64,000 nt of DNA from Polaribacter sp. HaHaR_3_91. GTDB taxonomy: Bacteria > Bacteroidota > Bacteroidia > Flavobacteriales > Flavobacteriaceae. The notes under the pieces are model-generated. The model ran no database searches. It worked only from the letters and a program-made list of their open reading frames with translations, and was not told the origin of the DNA. Positions 46,760 through 54,984 of this stretch are shown here, piece after piece. Both the position numbers and the translations under genes were made by a program. Within the stretch, counting starts at the first letter, position 1; each line of letters opens with the position of its first letter. The stretch lies in contig NZ_CP058986.1 in the NCBI RefSeq assembly GCF_019278525.1, positions 1,956,001 through 2,020,000 of the forward strand. The letters are read 5' to 3'.

Positions 46760-49005
46760 GTTTAACAAGACAAGAAGTTATCACACAAATAGCGCGTGCA
46801 GAAGAACTTTATAAAGCAAATCTTTATGCTCCTTTGCAACCTATTATGGCCAATATTCAAGAAAATATTGAAATATTAGGGGAGAGTTATCCTGCAGATA
46901 CTGCCAGATATTATCGTATGTATATGCTTTATATTGGTGTTTTTGAAGAACTAAATATGCCTGTTTTAGAGTCTTATTTACAGGCTTTAATCAATATAAA
47001 TGAAGTTTTACCTTCAGATTATGAATACGTTTGTAGTTATTATAAACAATGTAAAGATTGGGTGTATGAAACGGCATTAATGGCACATCCGTATAACGAA
47101 ACTTTACACATCCATTTTGCTTTAAAGCTGCAAGAAGAAAACCGATTTGAAGAAGCAATTGTTACGTTAAAATATATTTTAGAATGTTATCCTGCGTTAA
47201 CCGAAGCACGACTTTTACTTTGGGAAGTAGAAACTGCTCGTATAGAGCAATTACGTATTTCTACGGAAGTAATAGATTCTTATGAATTATTAAATTTAGC
47301 ATCAGATACTCATCGTAAAGAAATTTTAAAAGGCTTACAATTTGATGATAATTTAGAGCAAGCAGATCAAAATTTAGCACGTATTCAAGTGGCCTTATGG
47401 GACAATAAATCTTCCGAAAATAAAAAGCAATGGATTGCAGAATGGAGACATTTAGAATTAACAGATATTACTCGTTTTTTATTAGCAGATTATGCTAAAT
47501 CTTTTATGATGTACGATATGGTGTCACAAATTTTAGCAGCACCACAAAAACCTATATTTCCAGAAGAAAATTACACCAATTTTCAAGAATATCAAAATTA
47601 TATGAAAGCCTTAGCAAACTCTGGTTGGCAATTGGCACAACATCAATATTTGTTAATAGGAAATTCATCATACTATTATTCAAAAAACAAAAAAACCATA
47701 GAAATTTGTGTAGAACGCGGTTTAGCTATAAACCCGAAAAATCCGTTGCTACTAGTTTTAAAAGCGAAGTCTTTTTTCTTTGTAAAAGATTATAACGCTA
47801 CGGGAGCAGCTTATCATGAGGCCTTTAAAAATGGACTTAGAATGAGTGAATATTTGTTTTATTTACTAGAAGTGAATAGTAGAATAGAAAGTTGGCAAGG
47901 TATTTTAGATATTGTAGTACAATTTCACAGAAGAAAAGCACCAACGCTTAAAACCTTATTTTTTCAAGCGCGTGCGCTTATTAAATTAAACAGATTTAAT
48001 GAAGCTTATAAAGTTATTAATGAAGCACTTCTAGATTTTCCGTTACCACAACATTCGTACGCACCTTGGTTGTATAATTTACGTATGATTATTCATAAAA
48101 GAAACCATAATTACACCGCCTTTTTTGAAGATATGCAAGAAGAAATTAACTTTTATAAAATTGGTGATGACGATTATTGTAGTACCATGAATATGTGTAT
48201 TGAAGCACTTATAGAAAAAGGAGATTGTGAAGAAAGTTATAAATACGCAATCTATAATTATGAGCAAGGAAAATTATCGGCAGACTTATATCCTGTATTT
48301 CAATGGATCTGTTTTTACACCTTTTTAAAAAAACCAGACGATTTAAAGAAAGTTACGGAAGCAGATTTAGTACAAAACCCAACTACATTTATAGATTACA
48401 GAAATAACGGTTTTATCTTTTGGATGTTAAGAAATACTAAGGATGGATCTGAATCTTTAAAAAAGGCAGCAGAACTTTCTACGAATAAAGGTGCTTATTT
48501 AAAATTAGCATTAGTGTGTTTAACAGAAGGGTTTGATAAGCCATCTGCTATAGCACTTTGTGAAACCATTAAAAAAGAAGCTCCGGAAGCTAGAGATTGG
48601 AAACTAGATTTTGAGTATTCTAACTTATTAAAAGAAGATAACCAACATGAAGAAGCTTTATTAGCACATCAAAATTTATTACAACGTTATCCGGAAGAAT
48701 CGTTTTTTAATTTCCCTAAAGATGAGTATAATGTAATGTTAAGAGTCTTTAAGCATTTTTCTAAAGAGTTAAATAATGTAGAGGGATTTACAAAATACAA
48801 TGCGATGTATCTAAGTAAAGATAATCCGTCTGAAGATGCTTTGTTAGAACAATTAGAAATTGCAACCACAAATTATAAAGAAGATGTATTTTTGCAACAT
48901 AATTTACTGGAAAGCGTTTCTAAATTAAATATTGAATTTAAAAACGGAGAAATTGAAATGTTAAAAGAATTGAAAACAAAAATTAGAAACATTTATTTCG
49001 CTTAA
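46756..49005 (+). CDS. Tetratricopeptide-repeat protein
   Basis: This protein has about 749 aa. The start at 46756 overlaps the previous stop (ATGA); an ATG at 46747 would add three residues. It is built of TPR/SEL-like helix pairs, for example HIHFALKLQEENRFEEAIVTLKYILECYP-type units, FQARALIKLNRFNEAYKVI and HEEALLAHQNLLQRYPE. It has no signal peptide. It is probably an adaptor for protein complexes made by the same operon, and is distinct from the TPR sensor kinase that follows it. Confidence 0.8.
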   Translation: MSLTRQEVITQIARAEELYKANLYAPLQPIMANIQENIEILGESYPADTARYYRMYMLYIGVFEELNMPVLESYLQALININEVLPSDYEYVCSYYKQCKDWVYETALMAHPYNETLHIHFALKLQEENRFEEAIVTLKYILECYPALTEARLLLWEVETARIEQLRISTEVIDSYELLNLASDTHRKEILKGLQFDDNLEQADQNLARIQVALWDNKSSENKKQWIAEWRHLELTDITRFLLADYAKSFMMYDMVSQILAAPQKPIFPEENYTNFQEYQNYMKALANSGWQLAQHQYLLIGNSSYYYSKNKKTIEICVERGLAINPKNPLLLVLKAKSFFFVKDYNATGAAYHEAFKNGLRMSEYLFYLLEVNSRIESWQGILDIVVQFHRRKAPTLKTLFFQARALIKLNRFNEAYKVINEALLDFPLPQHSYAPWLYNLRMIIHKRNHNYTAFFEDMQEEINFYKIGDDDYCSTMNMCIEALIEKGDCEESYKYAIYNYEQGKLSADLYPVFQWICFYTFLKKPDDLKKVTEADLVQNPTTFIDYRNNGFIFWMLRNTKDGSESLKKAAELSTNKGAYLKLALVCLTEGFDKPSAIALCETIKKEAPEARDWKLDFEYSNLLKEDNQHEEALLAHQNLLQRYPEESFFNFPKDEYNVMLRVFKHFSKELNNVEGFTKYNAMYLSKDNPSEDALLEQLEIATTNYKEDVFLQHNLLESVSKLNIEFKNGEIEMLKELKTKIRNIYFA

Positions 49006-49028
49006 AGGTACTATGTTTACAGAACTTA

Positions 49029-50996
49029 ATGAAGCTACTTATAAAACATCATCTTTTAGTAATACTCCTTTTCTTAGGCGTAATTAATCTCACTTTTGCA
49101 CAGGCGGTAAATAATACGCCTCGTATAGATTCTCTTACTTTAGAATATCAAAAGAACCTTAATTCTAATCCGCAAGTAGCAAAAAAAGCAGCTACAGAAT
49201 GGCTTAAAGAAAGTAGAAAATTAAAAATTGATATTCAAGAAGTTAGTGCATTGTATGCTTTAGGTAATTTGGGTAATATTACTGGAGATTATAAGAGTAC
49301 CATTACGTATACAAATGAAGCAATCTCTTTACTTCATAAATTAAATATAGAAAAAGGTTTAGCAGCTTGTTATAATATTATGGCATCTGCTTATAAAAAC
49401 TTAGGAGAATACCCGAAAGCTATTGATAACTTTATGCAATGTTTAAGTTTTTCAGAAAAAACAAATGATAAAGTACAAGAGGCAAATGCTTATCAAAATA
49501 TTGCAACCCTTTATTTGCTTCAAAAAGAATATCAAAAATCTGCAGAAAATTTAGATCGTGCAGCCAATATTTACAGAGAATTAGGTGACAATGATGGCGT
49601 TTTAACTACCTTATTTAATTTTGCTAATATTTTAAAAGAAGAAGGAAAGTTTGATAAAGCGCGTAAGCATTATAAAACAATTTTAGACTATAGAGAAAGA
49701 GAAGGAAATAAAGCAGTTATTGCTTATGTAAACATTAATCTTTCTCAAATGTTGGTAGAAGAAGAACGTTGTGAAGCTGCTGTAATTGCTTTAAAGAAAA
49801 CATTAAGGCTTTTAAAAGAGCTAAAATTTTATTCTGATATTGCTATTGTTTTAAACGATTTGGGGTTATGTGAAGCTAAATTAGGTCATAAAAAAGAAGC
49901 TATTAATTACTTTAAAGAAGCATTGGCAATTGGAGATGAGCAATCTTTATCCGTTTACAAATCTGATATTTACAAGAATTTAGCACAACTTTATGAAGAA
50001 GAAAAAAACTATGAAAAAGCATTAGAGTTTTATCAAAAAGGAGTTGCTACCGTTGCAGAGCAAAAGACATTAGATAAAGAAAAATATGTAGCGAAAATTC
50101 AAGAAGGGTATGAAACACAATTAAAAGAAGCTAGAATTCAGCTTTTAGAAAAGGAACAAAAAATAAGTGAAGTTGAGTTACAAAAAGTAGAATTAACTGT
50201 TAAAAGACAACGTATTGTTAGAAATGCTTTTATAGCTGGTTTTGTACTTGTAGTAGTCATTTTAATTATACTTAGATTATCTTACGTTAAACGTTTACGC
50301 ATTCAGAAAGAATTAAATTTACAACAAGAAGAAAATGCAAAACAAAAAATTACAGATATGATGAAGGATCATAAATTATCTGTAATAGAACGTTATCAAG
50401 AAGGGCAAGATGAAGAACGTTCTAGATTAGCACGTGAAATTCATGATGGAATTGGAAGTGATTTGGCGGGTATAAAAATAGCTTTTGAACACTTTACAGA
50501 AAATAGTAAAGAGGAGTTACAATCTAAAAGAATTGCAAATGCTATAAATAATGCTTGTGTAGATGTGCGTAGTCTTTCTCATCAATTACATCCGCTTTCT
50601 TTTTCTAAAATAGGATTTACTAGCTTTTTAACTGATTTTATTGATCAAATAACAAAGAAATCTAAACTAGATATTCAAACCTATTTCTTCCCAGAAGAAG
50701 ATATAGATAAATTACCAGCAGCACTTTTAGCAGATGCTTATAGAATTGTACAAGAATTATTAAATAACATTCTAAAACATGCAGAAGCAACAAGTGCAGA
50801 TGTACAATTAACCAAGCATGAAGACCATTTAAATATTGTAATTACAGATAATGGTAAAGGGTTTGTAAAGAATAAAAAACAAGGAATTGGGCTACGTAAT
50901 ATTAAAGAACGTTTACAAAAAATAAATGGAACTTTAGATATAGATAGCAGTTCTAATCATGGAACTTCTATTACAATAGACATTCCAACAACATAA
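49029..50996 (+). CDS. TPR-domain sensor histidine kinase (NarX/HisKA_3 type)
   Basis: This 655-aa membrane sensor has an N-terminal signal sequence (LLVILLFLGVINLTFAQA) and a periplasmic TPR array (about 60-350, with LAACYNIMASAYKNLGEYPKAI). One transmembrane helix (AFIAGFVLVVVILIILRL) and a coiled coil follow. The dimerisation/phosphoacceptor box is REIHDGIGSDLAGIK with H472, followed by a HATPase domain (ELLNNILKHAE, VITDNGKGF, GIGLRNIKERL). It is the typical Bacteroidota TPR kinase and partners the regulator 5 bp downstream. The periplasmic TPRs imply that an envelope or imported ligand is sensed. Confidence 0.92.
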   Translation: MKLLIKHHLLVILLFLGVINLTFAQAVNNTPRIDSLTLEYQKNLNSNPQVAKKAATEWLKESRKLKIDIQEVSALYALGNLGNITGDYKSTITYTNEAISLLHKLNIEKGLAACYNIMASAYKNLGEYPKAIDNFMQCLSFSEKTNDKVQEANAYQNIATLYLLQKEYQKSAENLDRAANIYRELGDNDGVLTTLFNFANILKEEGKFDKARKHYKTILDYREREGNKAVIAYVNINLSQMLVEEERCEAAVIALKKTLRLLKELKFYSDIAIVLNDLGLCEAKLGHKKEAINYFKEALAIGDEQSLSVYKSDIYKNLAQLYEEEKNYEKALEFYQKGVATVAEQKTLDKEKYVAKIQEGYETQLKEARIQLLEKEQKISEVELQKVELTVKRQRIVRNAFIAGFVLVVVILIILRLSYVKRLRIQKELNLQQEENAKQKITDMMKDHKLSVIERYQEGQDEERSRLAREIHDGIGSDLAGIKIAFEHFTENSKEELQSKRIANAINNACVDVRSLSHQLHPLSFSKIGFTSFLTDFIDQITKKSKLDIQTYFFPEEDIDKLPAALLADAYRIVQELLNNILKHAEATSADVQLTKHEDHLNIVITDNGKGFVKNKKQGIGLRNIKERLQKINGTLDIDSSSNHGTSITIDIPTT

Positions 50997-51001
50997 ATAT
51001 T

Positions 51002-51637
51002 GTGAAAAAAACAAACATTATTATCGCAGACGATCACCTTATGTTTTTAGAAGGCATAAACACCATATTAAGTGATATGGAAGAAATTGGTGAAATACAT
51101 ATAGCAACAGAAGGTAAACAAGTAATTCGATTGTTAAGTCAGTTTGAAGTTGGCTTAATTATTAGTGATATTAGCATGCCAAAAATGGACGGTATTGAGT
51201 TACTTACCGAAATAAAGAAAAAGCATAGTAAGGTAAAAATTATTATGTTAAGCATGTTAGATAACCATAGAACGGTACATAAAGTAATACAAAAAGGTGC
51301 TGATGGTTTTGTGCCAAAATTTACAAGTAAAGACGAATTGCAAAAAGCGGTACGTACTGTTTTAGGTAACGAACAATATTTTTCTAAATTGATAAAAGAA
51401 CGTTATATGGAAAGCGTTTTTAAACGTAAAAAATATAAAAATATAGAAATTTCTCCTCGAGAAAAAGAAGTATTAGCGCTTTTATCGGAAGAGTTAACGT
51501 CTAAAGAAATTTCTGAAAAATTGTTTATTTCTGTAAATACGGTAGAAACGCATCGAAAAAATATCCTTTTAAAAACAGGCTCTAAAACAACAACCGGAGC
51601 TGTAAAATACGCCATAGAATCTGGTTTATTTGATTAA
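51002..51637 (+). CDS. NarL/LuxR-type response regulator
   Basis: This 211-aa regulator has an N-terminal receiver with the acidic pair (IADDH), phosphoacceptor Asp D56 (IISDISMPKMDG) and the conserved Lys. The C-terminal LuxR helix-turn-helix reads SPREKEVLALLSEELTSKEI, then ISVNTVETHRKNIL. The gene starts with GTG, 5 bp after the kinase gene, and is the last of the operon. As the only DNA-binding regulator in the island, it is the best candidate to bind the 13 operators. Dimeric LuxR-type regulators do bind palindromes near -40, but there is no direct evidence here. Confidence 0.92.
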   Translation: MKKTNIIIADDHLMFLEGINTILSDMEEIGEIHIATEGKQVIRLLSQFEVGLIISDISMPKMDGIELLTEIKKKHSKVKIIMLSMLDNHRTVHKVIQKGADGFVPKFTSKDELQKAVRTVLGNEQYFSKLIKERYMESVFKRKKYKNIEISPREKEVLALLSEELTSKEISEKLFISVNTVETHRKNILLKTGSKTTTGAVKYAIESGLFD

Positions 51638-51640
51638 TAA

Positions 51641-51676
51641 AAAAAGAGGCTTTACATATTGTAAAGCCTCTTTTTT
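51641..51676. terminator. Bidirectional terminator
   Basis: The stem AAAAAGAGGCTTTACA / TGTAAAGCCTCTTTTT (51641-51656, 51660-51675) with a 3-base loop lies between the response regulator and the convergent lipoprotein gene. Confidence 0.9.
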
Positions 51677-51700
51677 ATCTAAAAATTGACGGAAAAATCA

Positions 51701-52693
51701 TTATTTAGTTCTAATTCCTTCTTTTTCTATTGTTTCTACAATTTGTCTTAATTCTTTTACATAAGTATTTTTATCACTTTCTTCTGTTAGCAATTCTCCT
51801 TTATAAATAAATTTAGAATCTAAATCAAAATAGAGAACATAAAGTCCTGTTTGTGGGTTTTCCCATTTCCCTTTTCCATCATTTACAATTCTCTTGTCGT
51901 CTAAATACTGAATCCAAGCACCTTTAGATAAAGAAGACTTGTCCATATAAATTTTTCTATACTCCGTAATTTTAAAATAAGGATTAGAAACTTCTAATTT
52001 ATCTTCTATATTTTTTTGAATCATTGTTTCTAAAACTTCAAAATTATTGATAGATTCTGATAATAAATATGGTCTTCTTTCCCATTTACTATCTTCTATT
52101 ACTAACGGAATTATTATAAACCCTTCCGGGTGTTTAGGTGTTTTAATAACTAAGCTAAATTGAAACCCCGTATTTAACTCTTTTATAGTATTGTTTAATC
52201 GATCTGTAAAACGTGCTACTACATTCTCTAAAGCTGTTGGAGTTATATTTTTATCAAACTTTAATTCGATAGTTTCTGTAGAGAATTTTACTTCAGAAAT
52301 TTCATTTTTAAAATCATCAATAACTTCTTGCCTAGTTTCATATTGCTTTAATGCATCTTGGTATAAGTTATCTACCGTCATTACATCTGTAGTAGCATAC
52401 ATTGGTAAAGTATCATTTACTAATATATTTTTAGCATCAAGATGAGTATAGAATTCAATTTCTGGTATTTCTTTATCATAAATAAGAACACCAAATATAT
52501 TGGGATCCATTGTTGCTGCATTAAAAAAACGATTTAAATCACTAAAAACAAGTTTACCATTATATTCTCTTTGCAAATAGGTTTCTAAATTTAAAGAAGC
52601 TTTCTTTTTAGAAATTCCGATATAATTAGAACAACCTACAACGATTAGTATTAAAATTATTAAACAAATTACTGACATAATTGTAATTTTCAT
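51701..52693 (-). CDS. Lipoprotein of unknown family
   Basis: This 330-aa protein has a lipoprotein signal (IILILIVVGCSNY). The mature part is mixed helix and strand and includes DLNRFFNAATMDPNIFGVLIYD, a long helix before IKTPKHPEGFIIIPL, and KGAWIQYLDDKRIVNDG. I do not recognise a family. It may supply an envelope component sensed by the TPR kinase, which is guesswork from position. It has its own operator (52760-52741). Confidence 0.65.
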   Translation of the reverse strand: MKITIMSVICLIILILIVVGCSNYIGISKKKASLNLETYLQREYNGKLVFSDLNRFFNAATMDPNIFGVLIYDKEIPEIEFYTHLDAKNILVNDTLPMYATTDVMTVDNLYQDALKQYETRQEVIDDFKNEISEVKFSTETIELKFDKNITPTALENVVARFTDRLNNTIKELNTGFQFSLVIKTPKHPEGFIIIPLVIEDSKWERRPYLLSESINNFEVLETMIQKNIEDKLEVSNPYFKITEYRKIYMDKSSLSKGAWIQYLDDKRIVNDGKGKWENPQTGLYVLYFDLDSKFIYKGELLTEESDKNTYVKELRQIVETIEKEGIRTK

Positions 52694-52712
52694 ATGCTGT
52701 TATTTTATAAAA

Positions 52713-52760
52713 TAAATGTAGACGAATCTATTGGTAAAGTACTCACGGAATTCAGTGAGT
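52713..52760 (-). promoter_or_regulatory. Island operator and -7 element, lipoprotein gene
   Basis: On the minus strand the operator is ACTCAC-TGAATTCC-GTGAGT (52760-52741), nearly a perfect palindrome. It is followed after 20 bp by TACATTTA (52720-52713), one mismatch from TAnnTTTG. Confidence 0.7.
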
Positions 52761-52766
52761 TTTTAG

Positions 52767-52814
52767 TTTCACTTAATGATGGTACAAATTTAAGAATCTC
52801 TTCTAATATCTTTG
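52767..52814 (+). promoter_or_regulatory. Island operator and -7 element, gene 52844-53239
   Basis: A weak operator TTTCAC-TTAATGAT-GGTACA (52767-52786) is followed after exactly 20 bp by a perfect -7 element TATCTTTG (52807-52814). The spacing, more than the half-sites, supports it. It lies 6 bp from the divergent operator. Confidence 0.5.
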
Positions 52815-52843
52815 AAAGATTACAGAAATGAAAAAAAAGCATC

Positions 52844-53239
52844 ATGAAATTAGAAGAAAAAAAAGCGGTGAAATTAATAGAAGACCAATATTTAGGAGCT
52901 TATCAGAAAGAAGTAAATGAGATTCTAGGTAAAGAAATCCCTATTAATATTAATTGGGATACTTTTGAAATATACTTTATTAAATTTGTGCCAAGTATCT
53001 GTTTACAACGCCTTACAGATGGTTTAAAAGAAGTTTGTAGAAACGATAAATTAAGAGAAGTTATTGCAGCAAATATAAACGCAATAGAAATATATTGTGT
53101 ACCTAATGAAGATGCGGAAACTAAAAAAGAATTAAAATTAGGTGGTGGTGTATTTTCTTTAACAGCATGTTGGGGCGGTCATCAAAGTGGTTATTATACA
53201 GACTTAGATATTACCGAATATTTAGAAAGTAATTTATAG
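52844..53239 (+). CDS. Small hypothetical protein
   Basis: This 131-aa soluble protein belongs to no family I recognise. A helical N-terminus precedes INWDTFEIYFIKFVPSICLQRL. The C-terminal half is beta-rich (AIEIYCVPNEDAE, KLGGGVFSLTACWGGHQSGYY). It forms a single-gene unit with its own promoter, divergent from the lipoprotein gene. Confidence 0.6.
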   Translation: MKLEEKKAVKLIEDQYLGAYQKEVNEILGKEIPININWDTFEIYFIKFVPSICLQRLTDGLKEVCRNDKLREVIAANINAIEIYCVPNEDAETKKELKLGGGVFSLTACWGGHQSGYYTDLDITEYLESNL

Positions 53240-53288
53240 ATGTGCTAATTATTTTTTTATGTTTTAAATAGGATTTATAAATTGAATA

Positions 53289-53322
53289 AGAAGGCCTTTT
53301 AGATGTAGATCTTAAAGGCCTT
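53289..53322. terminator. Imperfect terminator hairpin
   Basis: The stem AAGGCCTTTTAGAT / ATCTTAAAGGCCTT, with one internal mismatch and a 4-base loop, lies between the convergent genes ending at 53239 and 53347. The T runs are short, so it may be weak. Confidence 0.55.
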
Positions 53323-53346
53323 TTAGATAATTATACTATAGATTTC

Positions 53347-53748
53347 TTAATTCATTTTTACATCATTAAAAACAACACCTGATAAAATTCCACTAAAATA
53401 AGTACCTTGAGACTGTACGTTATTTTCTGAAAAAGATTGATTGTAATTATGGATGATAGCATCATCAAAAACAAAATTAATTACAGGTTCATCTTGGTTT
53501 TGGTGATAAATTTTTAAACTACCAGACCATTCACCTGGTTTACGAGATAACCATTCTAAAAAGAAAGTACAAATATCATTATTCATTGCTCCAGATATAT
53601 TTACATCTAAACCTCTGTCTTGTTCTTCGTTTGGATAGAAAGTAGAAGATAAATTATAATCACATTGCGATAGCTTAAATAGCTTTTCTGTATGTTCGTC
53701 TTTTTTAATTCTTAACTCTATACGCTGAATTACATTTAATTCTTTCAT
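53347..53748 (-). CDS. TssD/Hcp-like protein (T6SS tube family)
   Basis: This 133-aa protein fits the Bacteroidota TssD/Hcp pattern. A first strand pair leads to KLSQCDYNLSSTFYP, then GLDVNISGAMNND, a FFLEWLSRKPGEWSGSLKI block, then PVINFVFDDAIIHNYNQSF and final strands with GTYFSGILSGVVF. It matches the usual order (CxYxL, FLEWM, SGxIxF, FEDAxxVxYxExF). No other type VI secretion gene is present in the window, so it is an orphan or a domestic adaptor. It is the last gene of the island on this side and has its own operator. Confidence 0.65.
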   Translation of the reverse strand: MKELNVIQRIELRIKKDEHTEKLFKLSQCDYNLSSTFYPNEEQDRGLDVNISGAMNNDICTFFLEWLSRKPGEWSGSLKIYHQNQDEPVINFVFDDAIIHNYNQSFSENNVQSQGTYFSGILSGVVFNDVKMN

Positions 53749-53773
53749 ATTATAATTGTTTTTTTATTTAATA

Positions 53774-53821
53774 CAAAGTTGAAGGAATTAACTTAAATAT
53801 TTCTAACTGTTTTCAGTGATA
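53774..53821 (-). promoter_or_regulatory. Island operator and -7 element, TssD-like gene
   Basis: On the minus strand the operator is TATCAC-TGAAAACA-GTTAGA (53821-53802). It is followed after 20 bp by CAACTTTG (53781-53774), one mismatch from TAnnTTTG. It is almost the same as the copy at 36842-36823. Confidence 0.65.
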
Positions 53822-53943
53822 TTTATAATCAACAATAAGAAGTGTGAATAGAGTGTTGTGCATATGCTTTTTTACAAAACTTAACTTTTAACTGCTATAA
53901 AAGCATCACCTTATTTATTACTAAATCTTCTTACATGTAGTTT

Positions 53944-53973
53944 TGTTTAATCAAAAGAAGTAATTGTTAAACA
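53944..53973 (+). promoter_or_regulatory. Candidate light-cluster operator, site 1
   Basis: The inverted repeat TGTTTAA-N16-TTAAACA lies just upstream of a -7-like TATATTTA (53979-53986) and the first gene of the photolyase cluster. The same arms with the same 16-bp gap occur at 60075-60104. Its position over the -33 region suggests repression when bound. Confidence 0.5.
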
Positions 53974-54000
53974 TTTTGTATATTTACACAAAAAATAGAG

Positions 54001-54168
54001 ATGTTCGGAATATTTAAAAAGAAAACAGAAGTACAAAAATTACAAAGTAAATATGAAAACCTTATGAAGGAAGCTTATTCTTTGTCTACTTCGGATAGAA
54101 AAAAGAGTGATAAAAAGACATGTGAGGCAGAAGAAGTGATGAAACAATTAATAGCTCTTAAGGCATAG
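54001..54168 (+). CDS. Lacal_2735-family small protein
   Basis: This 55-aa protein starts MFGIFKKKTEVQKLQ and continues with a helix (YENLMKEAYSLS) and TSDRKKSDKKTCEAE. This is the compact Lacal_2735 family known from flavobacteria. It is soluble, probably a helical hairpin, and of unknown function. It is the first gene of the light-associated cluster, 13 bp before the DUF2452 gene. Confidence 0.75.
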   Translation: MFGIFKKKTEVQKLQSKYENLMKEAYSLSTSDRKKSDKKTCEAEEVMKQLIALKA

Positions 54169-54181
54169 ATTTTATAAAGAT

Positions 54182-54583
54182 ATGAAAGAAGATAAAAAAC
54201 CAGACAATGTAGTTTTTAATACAGAAACTCAAAAGTATGATGCATCGCTGAAACCATATGCAACTTCTGTTGGTGCTCCGGTAATAACAACTTCTGATAG
54301 TATTGCTTGGAAAAATAGAAGTATTAATAAGGTGAATCATAAAATGAAGTCGAAGTATTTAGAGTTAAAAGCTGAATATGAAGATATGATGAAGGAGTAT
54401 GAGTATAATAAAATGATTTTTGATGCGGAATTTACTTTTGAACCTATTCTTGGAGAAATATATCATTTGTACAAAAGAGATAACGAAGAAACTTTTTTGT
54501 CAATTATAGCTCCAAATGAATGTCGTTTTAATTCTTTAGGTAGTTTTTATTTAAGTGCGGATCAAATTTGGAAAAAGGTATAA
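54182..54583 (+). CDS. DUF2452 protein
   Basis: This 133-aa soluble protein has the DUF2452 signature: PDNVVFNTETQKYDASLKPYAT, GAPVITTSDSIAWKN, then a coiled segment and LGEIYHLYKRDNEETFLSII. Members occur next to photolyase genes in marine Bacteroidota and Proteobacteria, where the role is unknown. It is tightly linked to its neighbours, ending 1 bp before the TIGR03643 gene. Confidence 0.85.
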   Translation: MKEDKKPDNVVFNTETQKYDASLKPYATSVGAPVITTSDSIAWKNRSINKVNHKMKSKYLELKAEYEDMMKEYEYNKMIFDAEFTFEPILGEIYHLYKRDNEETFLSIIAPNECRFNSLGSFYLSADQIWKKV

Positions 54584-54584
54584 G

Positions 54585-54875
54585 ATGAAATTAGAAACAA
54601 AACAATTTACAGAAAGAGAATTAGATCGTATTATAGAGATGGCTTGGGAAGATAGAACTCCTTTTGAAGCTATTGAATTTCAATTCGGATTACCAGAAAA
54701 GCAAGTAATACTTGTAATGCGAGGTAATTTAAAAGAATCAAGTTTTAAACGTTGGCGTAAACGAGTGCATAGTGGTGTAAGTCAAAAACACTTAAAAAAA
54801 CGCAATCCAAGTATTACACGTTTTAAGTGTTCTCGTCAAAAAGAAATTTCGGGTAATAGAATTAGTAAACGTTAA
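54585..54875 (+). CDS. TIGR03643-family protein
   Basis: This 96-aa basic protein begins at 54585; an upstream ATG at 54555 lies in the previous gene. The motif [23 protein letters not shown], followed by a helix-turn-helix-like part ([23 protein letters not shown]) and a basic tail, is diagnostic. The family is usually linked to photolyase/cryptochrome genes and may bind nucleic acid. Its biochemical role is unknown. Confidence 0.85.
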   Translation: MKLETKQFTERELDRIIEMAWEDRTPFEAIEFQFGLPEKQVILVMRGNLKESSFKRWRKRVHSGVSQKHLKKRNPSITRFKCSRQKEISGNRISKR

Positions 54876-54984
54876 TAAGAGGGAGATAACAAGGTTATTA
54901 CTTTCCATATTTTATAAGGATAAAAATAAAATAATATCTAAAAAAAACTCGTGTTTACATCGAGGTCATTTATTTAAATTACTA

